The translations under genes were made by a program, and so were the position numbers. The notes under the pieces were generated by a model. That model worked only from the letters and a program-made list of their open reading frames with translations. It did not search any database and had not been told where the DNA came from. From contig JANQLO010000013.1 of NCBI GenBank assembly GCA_028280505.1, forward strand, positions 54,580 through 118,579: a DNA stretch of 64,000 bases, read 5' to 3'. The stretch is from Chromatiales bacterium. Lineage in GTDB: Bacteria > Pseudomonadota > Gammaproteobacteria > Chromatiales > Chromatiaceae. Positions 38,042 through 47,811 of this stretch are shown in pieces (the first letter of the stretch is position 1; every line of letters starts with the position of its first letter).

Positions 38042-38786
38042 CGTTTCGATCACGCCGCGTGTTCACTCCGATATAGATAATCAAAAGGGCCAGAGCCAAC
38101 CCGAACCATTGCACCGCATAACCCAGATGTTTCTCCGGCCCCATGGGGGGGATCGGTGACCAGTCGTATTGCAGGCCACCCGGTTCGGCATCGTCTATGA
38201 CAAGCGCCAAGGGCAACAGCGACATGTTCCGTGACCGGGCGAGTTCATCGATATCCAAACTCTGCACCACCACCTTGTCGGCAACGCTTTCCAACGGTAC
38301 CTCGCCAAGTACCAAACCGACCGAAGCGGGCTTGTCGAGCCGACCATGCAATTCGACCGTTCCGTCCGGCACCGGCAATGCCGGTAAATACTCGCGTGAC
38401 GCACCGACCGCGACCCAACCTCGGTTGATCAGCAAGCCGGGACGCGATGCGCCTGCGATCACAAACGGGGTGAACACATGGTATCCCGCCTGTCCTCGAT
38501 ATACGCGGTTATCGAGCAACCATTGCTGTTCGGCAACATAATGCCCGCTCACTTTTGCCGTGCGATAGCGGTCCGCCTCGCCCAGGTGGATCTGCGGCCG
38601 TAGCGCGAGTGCGGCGTTCACCTCGCCTGCCGCACGCCGCTCGACCAGGGCCTGTTTGTCCTCGGCACGCTGCATCTGCCAAAGGCCCAGGCTCAGCAGA
38701 AACGGAAAGACCATAAGGAAGGCCACGCTCGGCCATAGGCCCGGAGCAAAACGATAATGACCTATTCGTAACGACAGAATCTTCAT
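38016..38786 (-). CDS. SURF1 family cytochrome oxidase assembly protein
   Basis: A 256-residue protein with two terminal membrane helices (near residues 12-29 and 228-246) and a SURF1 domain between, including LLDNRVYRGQAGYHVFTPF, VLINRGWV-type LLINRGWVAVG, and the C-terminal KHLGYAVQWFGLALALLI. SURF1 proteins help heme A insertion into CtaD. The ATG at 38786 is preferred over the GTG just before it. Divergent from the small DUF2909 gene. Confidence 0.92.
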   Translation of the reverse strand: MKILSLRIGHYRFAPGLWPSVAFLMVFPFLLSLGLWQMQRAEDKQALVERRAAGEVNAALALRPQIHLGEADRYRTAKVSGHYVAEQQWLLDNRVYRGQAGYHVFTPFVIAGASRPGLLINRGWVAVGASREYLPALPVPDGTVELHGRLDKPASVGLVLGEVPLESVADKVVVQSLDIDELARSRNMSLLPLALVIDDAEPGGLQYDWSPIPPMGPEKHLGYAVQWFGLALALLIIYIGVNTRRDRNDGNKRVNA

Positions 38787-38836
38787 CACCGGCCGACTGT
38801 TATACTGCGCGGGCGCCCGGACAGGAAACCTTTAAC

Positions 38837-39070
38837 GTGTGGATCAAGATCGTCATCATTCTCGCCTTCATCGGCATCGTCGGCAGCCTCGCTTCGGGCC
38901 TGTACTACTTGGTGCACGACAAGGGCGACTCACGCCGCACCTTGCGTGCCCTGACCGTGCGTATCGGACTATCGATCGGCCTGTTCGCATTCCTGATGCT
39001 CCTGATCGCACTCGGCGTGATCGAACCGCACGGCGTTTACCCGGTCCCGCCAAACACCGCGCCTCAGTAA
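38837..39070 (+). CDS. Twin-transmembrane DUF2909 protein
   Basis: A 77-residue protein with two hydrophobic helices (residues 3-26 and 45-63) and a charged loop with HDKGDSRRTLRALTVRIGLS, characteristic of DUF2909. The start is GTG at 38837, the only sensible one. It is the only plus-strand gene in the cox cluster, lying between surf1 and ctaE; this place is conserved in related bacteria. An oxidase-linked role is likely from context but unproved. Confidence 0.8.
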   Translation: MWIKIVIILAFIGIVGSLASGLYYLVHDKGDSRRTLRALTVRIGLSIGLFAFLMLLIALGVIEPHGVYPVPPNTAPQ

Positions 39071-39081
39071 TCTACGACGCT

Positions 39082-39942
39082 TTACAACACGTAGACGAAT
39101 ATAAACAGTCCCAACCAAACAACATCGACAAAGTGCCAATACCAGGCAACGCCCTCGAAGGCGAAGTGCTTCTCCGGTGAGAAATGACCCTTTGCCGCAC
39201 GTATGGTGATAACGATCAACATGATGGTTCCCAGGGTTACGTGTAATCCATGGAAACCTGTCAGCATGAAGAAAGTCGACCCATAAATACCTGAACCCAA
39301 GGTCAGGTTCAGATCTCGGTACGCGTGGACGTACTCGTACGCCTGGAACCCGAGGAACACCGAACCCAACACGACCGTTGCGATTAACCAGAGCACCGTC
39401 TTCGACTGATCGTTGGCCTTCAACGCCCAATGCGACAAGGTGATGGTCACACCCGAGGTCAGCAGCAAAAGAGTGTTGATCGCCGGGATACCCCAGGCAC
39501 CGATGGTCGAAAATGCTCCGCCGACATCACCCGGCCCGTTGGTCGGCCAGGACTCGCCGAAACCCTGCCAGAGATATTCATGGGTGGAGAAATCCGCGCC
39601 GAGCAGCCAAGGCACCGAAAGTATGCGTGCATAAAACAAGGCGCCGAAAAAGGCCGCGAAGAACATCACCTCGGAAAAGATGAACCACATCATGCCCTGG
39701 CGGAACGAGCGATCGACCTGCTCGTTATACAGTCCTTTGAGGCTTTCATTGATGACGGCGCCGAACCAGCCGAACATCATGAAAGCGATCATCGCCAGAC
39801 CCACCAGCAGAATCATCTGCCCGGATACGTTGCCATTGAACCAATTGGCGGCGCCCACGACACCAACGGTCAACGCGACGCAGGCGACGATCGGCCAGTG
39901 ACTCCCGTGCGGCACGTAATAATGATCGCCCGTATGTGCCAT
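39082..39942 (-). CDS. ctaE: Cytochrome c oxidase subunit III
   Basis: A 286-residue membrane protein with seven helices. Family motifs: GMMWFIFSEVMFFAAFFGALFYAR (near residues 84-107), WGIPAINTLLLLTSGVTITLSHWAL (near 150-174) and the C-terminal FMLTGFHGLHVTLGTIMLI...GVAWYWHFVDVVWLGLFIFVYVL. Subunit III stabilises the oxidase and its proton uptake. It lies 71 bases after ctaG; the gap is AT-rich. Convergent with the DUF2909 gene. Confidence 0.97.
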   Translation of the reverse strand: MAHTGDHYYVPHGSHWPIVACVALTVGVVGAANWFNGNVSGQMILLVGLAMIAFMMFGWFGAVINESLKGLYNEQVDRSFRQGMMWFIFSEVMFFAAFFGALFYARILSVPWLLGADFSTHEYLWQGFGESWPTNGPGDVGGAFSTIGAWGIPAINTLLLLTSGVTITLSHWALKANDQSKTVLWLIATVVLGSVFLGFQAYEYVHAYRDLNLTLGSGIYGSTFFMLTGFHGLHVTLGTIMLIVITIRAAKGHFSPEKHFAFEGVAWYWHFVDVVWLGLFIFVYVL

Positions 39943-40013
39943 ATCTCCCCCCGTTAACTCTTACTTAATCGTTAATTGTGAATTGAATCGCCGGGCAACA
40001 ACGCCGTCGCCCC

Positions 40014-40562
40014 CTACTTCATCGCCACTTGTCGGCTCACATCGAACACCGTGTAGGCCAAGGTCAGCGTATGCACGTCCTTCGGCATATGCGGGTCGAC
40101 AATGAAACGCAGCGGCATATCCTTGCTTTCACCTGCTGCAAGCGGCTGGTTGTTGAAACAAAAACACTCGGTCTTGTTGAAATAACGACTGGCCTTGCCC
40201 GGCGCAACGCTCGGCACCGCCTGTCCCACCATGTCGTACGGCGTCGGATTCCGCGCCGTGAAACTGGTCGTATAGACCTTACCGGGATGGACCTGCATAG
40301 TCGCCACCGAAGGACCGAACTCCCAAGGCATACCGAGATTGTTGTTGGCAATGAACTGCACCGTGATCAGGCGCGATTCGTCCACTTCGTAGCGCTTGGC
40401 CACTTCCGCAGCATCGACCCTGCCGGTCTTGCCGTTCAGGCCGGTGATCTCGCAGAACACATCGTACAAAGGAACCAATAGGTAGCCGAAACCGAACATC
40501 GCAACGGCAACCAATGCGACGCGGATGAAAGAACGTTCGTTACGGTTCGCCAGATCACTCAT
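40014..40562 (-). CDS. ctaG: Cytochrome c oxidase assembly protein CtaG (Cox11)
   Basis: A 182-residue copper chaperone that delivers copper to the CuB site of CtaD. One N-terminal helix (near residues 13-30) is followed by a periplasmic Ig-like domain with the copper motif KTECFCFNNQPL (near 128-139) and YDVFCEITGLNGKTGR (near 33-48). It follows the 38-residue gene by four bases and is followed by ctaE. Confidence 0.95.
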   Translation of the reverse strand: MSDLANRNERSFIRVALVAVAMFGFGYLLVPLYDVFCEITGLNGKTGRVDAAEVAKRYEVDESRLITVQFIANNNLGMPWEFGPSVATMQVHPGKVYTTSFTARNPTPYDMVGQAVPSVAPGKASRYFNKTECFCFNNQPLAAGESKDMPLRFIVDPHMPKDVHTLTLAYTVFDVSRQVAMK

Positions 40563-40566
40563 AGCG

Positions 40567-40683
40567 TTAGGTCCTGCTTTCCAGCATCAGATACATACCG
40601 GTCAGAAAAAAACCGAATGCAATCAAACCCAGGATGATCGCCAAACGAATGTTGGACTTTGCCTTGTCATTGACTTCTTGCAT
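40567..40683 (-). CDS. Cytochrome oxidase small assembly protein (38 residues)
   Basis: A short gene found by reading the gap between ctaD and ctaG. ATG at 40683-40681, stop TAA at 40569-40567. The protein begins MQEVNDKAKSN and has one hydrophobic helix (RLAIILGLIAFGFFLTGMYL) and a short polar end. It matches the tiny helix proteins found between ctaD and ctaG in Pseudomonas-like clusters, named cytochrome oxidase small assembly protein. Spacing to ctaG is 4 bases, which supports translation. Confidence 0.75.
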   Translation of the reverse strand: MQEVNDKAKSNIRLAIILGLIAFGFFLTGMYLMLESRT

Positions 40684-40734
40684 TTACAACTCGCCGGTCG
40701 TCGCCGCCGTCGATATTCGACGGCGGCTCGGTCG

Positions 40735-42315
40735 TCACTTGACCTGAGGCGCCTCCGTAAAAGTGTGGTAAGGCGGTGGTGAAGGTAGCGTCCATTCCAG
40801 GCCCTTCGCGCCTTCCCAAACCTGATCCGTTGCCTTGTCACCGCCTCGGATGCACTTGAACACGATGTACGCGAACATAAGCTGCGACACGCCGAACACA
40901 AAACCGCCGACCGAGGAAATCACGTTCCAGTCGGTGAACTGAACCGCATAGTCGGGGATACGCCGCGGCATACCGGCCAGTCCCAGGAAGTGCTGCGGGA
41001 AGAACAAGACGTTGACCGAAATGGTCGAAATCCAGAAATGCATCTTACCCAGCTTTTCGTCATACATATTGCCGGTCCACTTGGGTAACCAGTAGTAAGC
41101 GGCGGCCATGATCGAATAGACCGCCCCCGTCACCAGCACGTAGTGGAAATGGGCAACCACGAAGTAGGTGTCGTGGTACTGGAAGTCGGCCGGCGCAATC
41201 GCGAGCATCAGCCCGGAGAACCCGCCGATGGTAAACATGATGATGAAGCCGATCGCGAACAGCATCGGCGTTTCGAAGGTCATCGCCCCCTTCCACATGG
41301 TCGACACCCAGTTGAACACTTTCACCCCGGTCGGCACCGCGATCATCATGGTCGCGTACATGAAGAACAACTCGGCGACGACCGGCATGCCCACCGTGAA
41401 CATGTGGTGTGCCCACACGATGAACGACAGGAAGGCGATCGATGCGGTCGCATAGACCATCGAGCTGTATCCGAACAAGGGTTTACGTGCAAAGGTCGGC
41501 ACGATTGCCGAAATGATGCCGAAGGCCGGCAGAATCAGGATGTAGACCTCGGGATGGCCGAAGAACCAGAAGATGTGTTGATACATCACCGGGTCGCCGC
41601 CGCCGGCCGCACTGAAGAAGCTGGTACCGGCAAACTTGTCGGTCAACAGCATGGTGATCGCACCGGCCAACACCGGCATGGTCGCGATCAGCAGATAGGC
41701 CGTGATCAACCAGGTCCACACGAACAACGGCATCTTCATCAGCGTCATGCCCGGTGCGCGCATGTTGAGGATGGTCACCACAATGTTTATCGATCCCATA
41801 ATCGACGAGATACCCGCCAGGTGCAGCGCGAAGATCATGAAGGGGAAGCCGTCACCCATCTGTAGCGACAGCGGTGGATACAGTGTCCATCCCGCCGCCG
41901 GGCCGCCGCCGGCCATGAAGAAGGTCGACAGCAACAAAGTGAACGCGAACGGCAAAATCCAGAATGAAAAATTGTTCATTCGCGGCAAAGCCATATCGGG
42001 TGCACCGATCATCATCGGGATCAGCCAATTCGCCAGACCGGTGAAAGCCGGCATGACGGCACCGAAGATCATGACCAAGGCGTGTACCGTGGTCATGGAG
42101 TTGAAAAACTGCGGGTCGACGACCTGCATGCCCGGTTGGAACAGTTCGGCGCGGATAACCATCGCCATGGCGCCGCCGACAAAGAACATGACCAAGGCGA
42201 ACAACAGATACAGCGTGCCGATGTCTTTGTGGTTGGTTGTGGTCACCCAGCGCATCAGACCCTTGGCCGGCCCATGATCGTGGTGATCGTCGTGTGTAGC
42301 GGTTGCGGTACTCAT
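40735..42315 (-). CDS. ctaD: Cytochrome c oxidase subunit I (aa3-type)
   Basis: A 526-residue subunit with 12 helices that holds heme a and the heme a3-CuB site, where oxygen is reduced and protons pumped. The His-Tyr cross-link region [20 protein letters not shown] (near residues 249-268), the CuB histidines in [11 protein letters not shown] (near 300), and the heme ligands in [17 protein letters not shown] (near 383) are all present. The D-channel motif [20 protein letters not shown] is present near 120. Follows ctaC by 26 bases. Confidence 0.98.
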   Translation of the reverse strand: MSTATATHDDHHDHGPAKGLMRWVTTTNHKDIGTLYLLFALVMFFVGGAMAMVIRAELFQPGMQVVDPQFFNSMTTVHALVMIFGAVMPAFTGLANWLIPMMIGAPDMALPRMNNFSFWILPFAFTLLLSTFFMAGGGPAAGWTLYPPLSLQMGDGFPFMIFALHLAGISSIMGSINIVVTILNMRAPGMTLMKMPLFVWTWLITAYLLIATMPVLAGAITMLLTDKFAGTSFFSAAGGGDPVMYQHIFWFFGHPEVYILILPAFGIISAIVPTFARKPLFGYSSMVYATASIAFLSFIVWAHHMFTVGMPVVAELFFMYATMMIAVPTGVKVFNWVSTMWKGAMTFETPMLFAIGFIIMFTIGGFSGLMLAIAPADFQYHDTYFVVAHFHYVLVTGAVYSIMAAAYYWLPKWTGNMYDEKLGKMHFWISTISVNVLFFPQHFLGLAGMPRRIPDYAVQFTDWNVISSVGGFVFGVSQLMFAYIVFKCIRGGDKATDQVWEGAKGLEWTLPSPPPYHTFTEAPQVK

Positions 42316-42341
42316 TATCTCAATTCTCCGGGTGACTACGC

Positions 42342-43484
42342 TTAACGAGCTGCCTTGACATCGGCAGGCTGAACGGTGCTGGCAGCGTTACCCCACGAGT
42401 TCCGCTGGAAGGTCAGCACGGCGGCCAAGCTGGCATCGTCGAGGATGTCGCGGTAGGCCGCCATCGCCGTACCGGGTTTGCCGTTGAGTACAAGACTGAT
42501 GTGGGCATTCGCATCGCCGCTTGCGATCGCGCTACCGGCGATCGGCGGGAAGGCCGGCGGCAGACCCTGACCGTTGGCCTGGTGGCAGGCCGCACAGTTG
42601 GTGGTGTACACCTGCTCGCCCTTGGCCATCAGCTCGTCCATATTCCATTCGCGTTCAGCCGATGCCTCAACGGCCCGCGCGGCGGCCTGTTGTTCGGCAA
42701 CCCATTTCGAATAGTCCTCCGGTGATTTGGCAACCACGACGATCGGCATAAAGCCGTGGTCCTTGCCACATAACTCGGCGCACTGGCCGCGATAGACCCC
42801 GGGCTCGTCCACCTTCGTCCAGGCCTCGTTGATGAAGCCCGGAATGGCGTCTTTCTTCCAGCCGAAATCAGGCACCCACCAAGCATGGATAACATCGGCG
42901 GCGGTCAGCAGAAAGCGAATTTTTTGGCCTGTCGGGATGACCAGAGGATTATCGACGTCAAGCAGGTACTCGTCGCCGAACTCGGTGAGATCGGCATTCG
43001 CGCCCAGCAGACGCGCCTCGTTGTGCTTGGGATGCAGCGAACTCACGAAGGATACGCCGGCCCCCTCGCCGTCGACGTAATCGTATTTCCACTTCCATTG
43101 GATACCGGTCACCTTGATGCTCATGTCGGCATTGCTGGTGTCTTCCATCGCAAGCAATGTGGTGGTGGCCGGTACGGCCATGCTGACCAGAATGACAATG
43201 GGCACGACCGTCCATAGAATTTCCATCGTCGTGCTTTCATGGAACTGCGCGGCGACCGCACCCTTGGACTTACGGTGATTGATTATCGAGTAGATCATGG
43301 CGCCGAACACCACGACACCGATTACGCAACAGACCCAGAAAATGGTCATGTGCAAGTCGTAGACGCTCTTGCTGGTCTCCGTGACCCCTTCACGCATGTT
43401 GAGCGCAAAATCGGCATGTGCCGAGGTCACGATCGTCCCAAGACTTGCCGTTACTGCGCCGGCCAGCTTATGGATCGCTTTCAC
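42342..43484 (-). CDS. ctaC: Cytochrome c oxidase subunit II fused to a cytochrome c domain
   Basis: A 380-residue subunit: signal peptide (residues 1-23), two membrane helices (near 45-65 and 85-107), a cupredoxin domain with the CuA site (the His in [16 protein letters not shown], then [14 protein letters not shown]), and a C-terminal cytochrome c domain with CAACH (near 305) and a later Met ligand. This is a caa3-like layout. The start is GTG at 43484: AGGGGGAA lies just upstream and the signal peptide begins there. The longer open frame overlaps the DUF2244 gene. Confidence 0.95.
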   Translation of the reverse strand: MKAIHKLAGAVTASLGTIVTSAHADFALNMREGVTETSKSVYDLHMTIFWVCCVIGVVVFGAMIYSIINHRKSKGAVAAQFHESTTMEILWTVVPIVILVSMAVPATTTLLAMEDTSNADMSIKVTGIQWKWKYDYVDGEGAGVSFVSSLHPKHNEARLLGANADLTEFGDEYLLDVDNPLVIPTGQKIRFLLTAADVIHAWWVPDFGWKKDAIPGFINEAWTKVDEPGVYRGQCAELCGKDHGFMPIVVVAKSPEDYSKWVAEQQAAARAVEASAEREWNMDELMAKGEQVYTTNCAACHQANGQGLPPAFPPIAGSAIASGDANAHISLVLNGKPGTAMAAYRDILDDASLAAVLTFQRNSWGNAASTVQPADVKAAR

Positions 43485-43554
43485 TGCTTCGTTCCCCCTG
43501 GATGTGTAATCGTTATTAATCTCGCGGTGCCGCATCCGGCGACAACCGGTAAAC

Positions 43555-44055
43555 CTATGCAGCCAGCAACTCCTGCAGTTGCTCCGCCAATTCCGTCTTT
43601 TCTTCATCGACGAGAAACTCGCCGATCTCGATTCGCTGCCCCGAAGCCCCGATCCACAAGCGGCGTGGATACCAGTGATCCGTTTCGCCCGAAAGCTCCA
43701 CCTTGACCCAGCCACGGGAAAAGGTAATGCGTTGCTCCGGTCCACCGCTATCGGTATCACGCCCTCGATCCCGACCTTTTTCGACCGTCACCTCGGCGTC
43801 ACTGACCGAAACGACCTCGCAACGTCGGCAGGCATGCGAAACCAAATACATGCAAGCAAACAAGGCCGCCATCTCCAAACCCGCGAATGGCAGTACGATC
43901 CAATAGCCTTGCGCGGCCAGCACGACCGATATAAGTAGCAAGGGCACCGATATCGCGCCGAGAAAGATCAACGACTGACGCCAACTCAGCGAACGGTTCG
44001 GCCGAATAACCAGGCGGCGAACCTTGGCCTCGGGATAATCGTCGGTGATCACCAT
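43555..44055 (-). CDS. DUF2244 membrane protein
   Basis: A 166-residue protein with two adjacent helices (near residues 25-43 and 46-66) followed by a soluble domain with YLVSHACRRCEVVSVSDAEVTVEKGR and WVKVELSGETDHWYPRRLWIGASGQRIEIGEFL, typical of DUF2244. These genes often stand beside ctaC and may have a role in oxidase assembly; none is proved. The ATG at 44055 is chosen over a GTG at 44082. It is probably the first gene of the cox transcript. Confidence 0.75.
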   Translation of the reverse strand: MVITDDYPEAKVRRLVIRPNRSLSWRQSLIFLGAISVPLLLISVVLAAQGYWIVLPFAGLEMAALFACMYLVSHACRRCEVVSVSDAEVTVEKGRDRGRDTDSGGPEQRITFSRGWVKVELSGETDHWYPRRLWIGASGQRIEIGEFLVDEEKTELAEQLQELLAA

Positions 44056-44171
44056 CGGCAAGACATTCCCAGCAGATGACACAACTTGGCGCTTACGCGG
44101 AGGGTCTTAACTCAGGACCGCTACTTCTTTGGGACGGAGAGTATCGCGGAGCACAAACTGAGCCAAGCAAA

Positions 44172-44255
44172 TTTGACACAGATCAGTTAAAAATCTTTTT
44201 TATGGTATCTGCGTTCTCTAATATTAGCGTTTGTTGATTTGACGCAAAACAGTCA
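44172..44255 (+). repeat. Pair of imperfect 18-base direct repeats upstream of the cox operon
   Basis: TTTGACACAGATCAGTTA at 44172-44189 and TTTGACGCAAAACAGTCA at 44238-44255 match at 14 of 18 positions and lie 66 bases apart, six helical turns. They flank the AT-rich promoter region of the DUF2244-ctaC genes. They could be operator sites; I cannot name the regulator. Confidence 0.4.
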
Positions 44256-44951
44256 TACCGCCTGAGTAAAAGACAACAAGGCGGCCACATCGAGGGAACG
44301 CGGCACTGGCACGACCCCGACGGTGGCGGGATGCGGAAACCAACCCAAACAGGGTGTCGCCAGCCGCTCATCCAGTGTTTTCAGGTTGCCCGCGAGATGC
44401 GACATGGCCGGATCGACTTGGGTGCCGACCCAACCGATCAAACGTGCGCCGCTGGCCAAGATCGCCTCCTCGCTGATCTGCGCGTGATTCAGACAACCGA
44501 GTCGCAGACCGACCACCAACACCACCGGAAGCCGCAATCTCAATACCAGCCCTTCGATGTCCAAGCCCGGCGCCAAAGGCACACGCCAGCCACCGGCCCC
44601 CTCGGCAACCACAAAATCGCTGCCCAATGCGAGCTTTTCGAAAGCATCGAGGATTTGCACGATATCGATTGAAGCACCGACCTCATCGGCCGCCAGATGT
44701 GGCGATACGGCCGCCGGCAAACAATAGGGGTTGACCAGTTCATACGGGTACTTCTTCGGCCCACTGGCCTCCATCAACGCCAGAGCATCGTCATTACGCA
44801 ATTTCCCGTCACGTTCGACCGCACCGGCAGCCACGGGTTTGAACCCGGACGCCGACAAACCCCGCGCGCGAACGGCACGCAGTATCTCGCAGGCCACGAA
44901 GGTCTTTCCGCAATCGGTGTCGGTGCCGGTGACAAAAACGCCGGCCGTCAT
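44253..44951 (-). CDS. bioD: Dethiobiotin synthetase
   Basis: A 232-residue P-loop enzyme that closes the ureido ring of dethiobiotin from diaminopelargonate, CO2 and ATP. The N-terminus MTAGVFVTGTDTDCGKTFVA contains the nucleotide-binding loop. DFVVAEGAGGWRVPL (near residue 108) and LVVGLRLGCLNHAQISEEAI (near 140) are typical. Its ATG at 44951 overlaps the TGA of bioC. Last gene of bioBFHCD. Confidence 0.95.
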   Translation of the reverse strand: MTAGVFVTGTDTDCGKTFVACEILRAVRARGLSASGFKPVAAGAVERDGKLRNDDALALMEASGPKKYPYELVNPYCLPAAVSPHLAADEVGASIDIVQILDAFEKLALGSDFVVAEGAGGWRVPLAPGLDIEGLVLRLRLPVVLVVGLRLGCLNHAQISEEAILASGARLIGWVGTQVDPAMSHLAGNLKTLDERLATPCLGWFPHPATVGVVPVPRSLDVAALLSFTQAV

Positions 44952-45814
44952 TTGTTCACCCGCAGCACATCCAAGGAAACCCGCGTCTCGCCGTCGACTT
45001 GGCGCTGCGAAGCTCCCCAAGCATGGCCGTGGACCACCTCATAGCTCGCCGGCAGGCGCCCATCCGGTCGGCGAAAACGTTCGTATGCACGACACACCCG
45101 CTCGAGGTGCGCACGACCGACCAAGCCCCGGGTACGCGAACGGCTGGCATTGCCCGCACCGATGATTTTGACTTCGTGCATTAACTGCATGGCATCGGCA
45201 TAGGTCAGGGTCATACGCTCGACATCCATTACCGGATCGGCCAACCCTGCAGCCATCAACATATCGCCGTAGTCGTGCATATCGACAAACTCATGCACAT
45301 GCTCACCCCCATCGACCTCAGCCCAAGCGGCACGCAATTCGTGCAGCGTGTCGGGACCAAAACTACTGAACATCATCAGACCACCCGGTTTGAGTACCCG
45401 GGCGATCTCGGCAAAGGCCTGCGGCGGCCGAGCGCTCCATTGCAATGCCGCATTGGCAAACACCAGATCGACGCTTTGATCGATCAAGGGCAGAAAATCC
45501 AGATCGCCACCGATACAAAGCGGCCGGCGTAACCAGCGACCTCGCTTGCGTGTAAAGGCCAACATCGGCAATGCGAAGTCCAATGCCAACACCCGGGCCT
45601 TGGGATAACGCTTCATCAAGGCCTCGGTCGCAACCCCGGTGCCGCAACCGACATCGAGGATCACTTTGGGCTCGATGCGGATGTAATCCAGCCGTTCGAG
45701 CATGCGGCGCCCAACCTCATGCTGCAAAGCCGCGTTGTCGTCGTACAGCGCCGCCGCGCGTCCGAAGCTGCGTCGTGCCTTGTCTTTATCCAGCGCCGTC
45801 GGTGCCTCACTCAC
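44948..45814 (-). CDS. bioC: Malonyl-ACP O-methyltransferase
   Basis: A 288-residue SAM-dependent enzyme that methylates malonyl-ACP so that fatty acid synthesis can build the pimeloyl chain. The N-terminal KARRSFGRAAALYDDNAALQHEVG and SAM motif VILDVGCGTGVATEAL (near residues 48-63) are typical; LVFANAALQWSARPPQAFAEIARVLKPGGLMMFSSFGPDTL matches the family. The start is GTG at 45814, overlapping the bioH stop (GTGA). The C-terminal domain is normal length. Confidence 0.94.
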   Translation of the reverse strand: MSEAPTALDKDKARRSFGRAAALYDDNAALQHEVGRRMLERLDYIRIEPKVILDVGCGTGVATEALMKRYPKARVLALDFALPMLAFTRKRGRWLRRPLCIGGDLDFLPLIDQSVDLVFANAALQWSARPPQAFAEIARVLKPGGLMMFSSFGPDTLHELRAAWAEVDGGEHVHEFVDMHDYGDMLMAAGLADPVMDVERMTLTYADAMQLMHEVKIIGAGNASRSRTRGLVGRAHLERVCRAYERFRRPDGRLPASYEVVHGHAWGASQRQVDGETRVSLDVLRVNK

Positions 45815-46578
45815 GGCTTCACCACCTGACGCAGCAAGGCATCCAGGCATTCCTTCGGATGCGACAGGAAAGGCGCATGCCCGGCGCCCGCGATTTCCTC
45901 GCAGCGCACATCCGGCAACAGGCGATGCAACTGCTCGGCAAGACGCTTTGGCACCAGGGTGTCGCGCGTACCGAACAACCAATGAGTCGCACAACTCAGG
46001 CGCGACAGGCGGCTGCGCAAATCGTTCTCGAGCAACAACGCCAAACCCTGTTGCAGCCCAGTTTCGCTGGCCGGCGGACGTTGTTCGATTTCGGCACGTA
46101 ACAGACGCAAGGTCTCACGCGCATGATCGGCGCCCTTTACCTGGAGACCGAGAAAACGCAGCAGTGTCGCGTGCGGATCTTGGCCGAGCGCATCGGCGAA
46201 GTCCTGAAAGGTTTTCAACGGCATGGCGCAATCCCAATCGACCGCCTGTACGAAACGTGGCGTGGCCGCAACCAATGACAACCCCCTGACCCGGTCCGGC
46301 GCATCCAGGGCGGCCCGCATCGCGATCTGACCGCCGAGCGACCAACCCAGCCAATGCGCACGTGGCGGCGCCACAGCCAGACATTGCGATGCCCAAACGC
46401 CGAGATCGGCAGCATCTGCCGGTGGGCTGCCGCCATGTCCGGGCAATTCGATAACGCAGACACGCAAATGCTCGCTCAGGCCCGGCAACAGCGGTTCCCA
46501 TACTGCGGCGTTCATGCCCCAGCCATGCAATAACACCAGCGCCGGACCACGTCCGTATTGCCGATGATAAAGACTCAT
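45811..46578 (-). CDS. bioH: Pimeloyl-ACP methyl ester carboxylesterase
   Basis: A 255-residue alpha/beta hydrolase that removes the methyl group from pimeloyl-ACP methyl ester, the gatekeeper step after BioC. The oxyanion motif LLHGWGMN, nucleophile GWSLGG (Ser near residue 79), Asp in FGTRDTLVP (near 206) and His in GAGHAPF (near 234) complete the triad. It overlaps bioF (ATGA) and bioC (GTGA). Confidence 0.95.
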   Translation of the reverse strand: MSLYHRQYGRGPALVLLHGWGMNAAVWEPLLPGLSEHLRVCVIELPGHGGSPPADAADLGVWASQCLAVAPPRAHWLGWSLGGQIAMRAALDAPDRVRGLSLVAATPRFVQAVDWDCAMPLKTFQDFADALGQDPHATLLRFLGLQVKGADHARETLRLLRAEIEQRPPASETGLQQGLALLLENDLRSRLSRLSCATHWLFGTRDTLVPKRLAEQLHRLLPDVRCEEIAGAGHAPFLSHPKECLDALLRQVVKP

Positions 46579-47741
46579 GCGTCGATCTCCAGCAAAACCT
46601 CGGCCAATACCGACAACAAGGCGTCGATCTGTGCCGGCTTATGCGCCGCCGACAAGGTGATGCGCAACCGTGCGCTGCCCTCGGGGACGGTCGGCGGGCG
46701 GATCGCGCTGACCAGAACGCCCTGGCGAAGCAATGCCTCGCTCCAACGATTGGCCAACGCGCTGTCGCCCAACAGCAAGGGCTGGATCGGTGTATCCGAC
46801 GACATCAGCGTCAAGCCGATCTGCTGTGCACCATGGCGAAAGCGCGCAATCAGGCCCTGCAAACGCTCGCGTCGCCAATCCTCGTCACGCGCGATTTCCA
46901 AAGCGGTACGGCTCGCCTCGGCAATCGCAGGCGGCATTGCCGTCGTATAGATATAAGGCCTCGCCTGCTGAATCAGGGTTTCGATCAAGGCCTCTGAGCC
47001 GGCCACAAAGGCTCCTGCGGTACCCAAAGCCTTACCCAAGGTCGCCATCAGTATCGGGACTTCTTGCTGGCCCAGGCCGGCGGCGTTGAGGCTGCCCCGC
47101 CCCTGTGCCCCGAGCACCCCCAGACCGTGCGCATCGTCGATCATCAGCCAGGCGTCGTGTTGATGACAGGCCGATGCCAGGCCCGCCACGGGTGCGACAT
47201 CCCCGTCCATGCTGAACACCCCGTCACTCACCACCAATCGGCTCCCGTCGGCCGCATCGGCCAACAAGGCTTGGAGTGCGTCGATATCGGCGTGTGCATA
47301 GCGTTTCAGACGGGCCCTGGACAACAAACCGCCATCAATCAACGAGGCATGGTTCAATCGATCCTCATAGAGGCTGTCACCGCGTCCCAGAAGGGCAGCG
47401 ATCACCCCGAGATTGGCCATGTAACCGGTCGAAAACAACAGCGCCCGCTCACGCCCCGTGAATTCGGCCAGCTCTTCTTCCAGGGCATGATGGGCGCGAC
47501 TGTGCCCATTGATCAGATGCGCCGCGCCGCTACCGACACCATAGCGGTCGACCCCGTGTTTCATCGCCGTCGCGATGCGCGCATCGCCGGCCAGACCGAG
47601 ATAGTCGTTGGAAGAAAAGTTCAGCAGTCGACGGCCGTCGACCACACGCTCCGCCCCCTGCGGGCCGTCGGATACCCGACGGCTGCGGTACAAACCATCC
47701 ACCCGGCGTCGTTCGAGTGCAGATTCGAGATCGAAACCCAC
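46575..47741 (-). CDS. bioF: 8-amino-7-oxononanoate synthase
   Basis: A 388-residue PLP enzyme that condenses pimeloyl-ACP with alanine. NFSSNDYLGLAGD (near residue 40), GSGAAHLINGHSRAHHALEEELAEF (near 70), the aspartate in MIDDAHGLGVLG (near 201), and the PLP lysine in MATLGKALGTAGAFVAG (near 237) are present. The start is GTG at 47741, with AAGG seven bases upstream. A hairpin CGCCCG/CGGGCG (47782-47805) lies in the 70-base gap after bioB. Confidence 0.95.
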   Translation of the reverse strand: MGFDLESALERRRVDGLYRSRRVSDGPQGAERVVDGRRLLNFSSNDYLGLAGDARIATAMKHGVDRYGVGSGAAHLINGHSRAHHALEEELAEFTGRERALLFSTGYMANLGVIAALLGRGDSLYEDRLNHASLIDGGLLSRARLKRYAHADIDALQALLADAADGSRLVVSDGVFSMDGDVAPVAGLASACHQHDAWLMIDDAHGLGVLGAQGRGSLNAAGLGQQEVPILMATLGKALGTAGAFVAGSEALIETLIQQARPYIYTTAMPPAIAEASRTALEIARDEDWRRERLQGLIARFRHGAQQIGLTLMSSDTPIQPLLLGDSALANRWSEALLRQGVLVSAIRPPTVPEGSARLRITLSAAHKPAQIDALLSVLAEVLLEIDA

Positions 47742-47811
47742 GAAACAGCCTTCTAGCGCGCGTATTGATACAAGGCGATCACGCCCGTCTCCTCATACCC
47801 GGGCGAACGGC

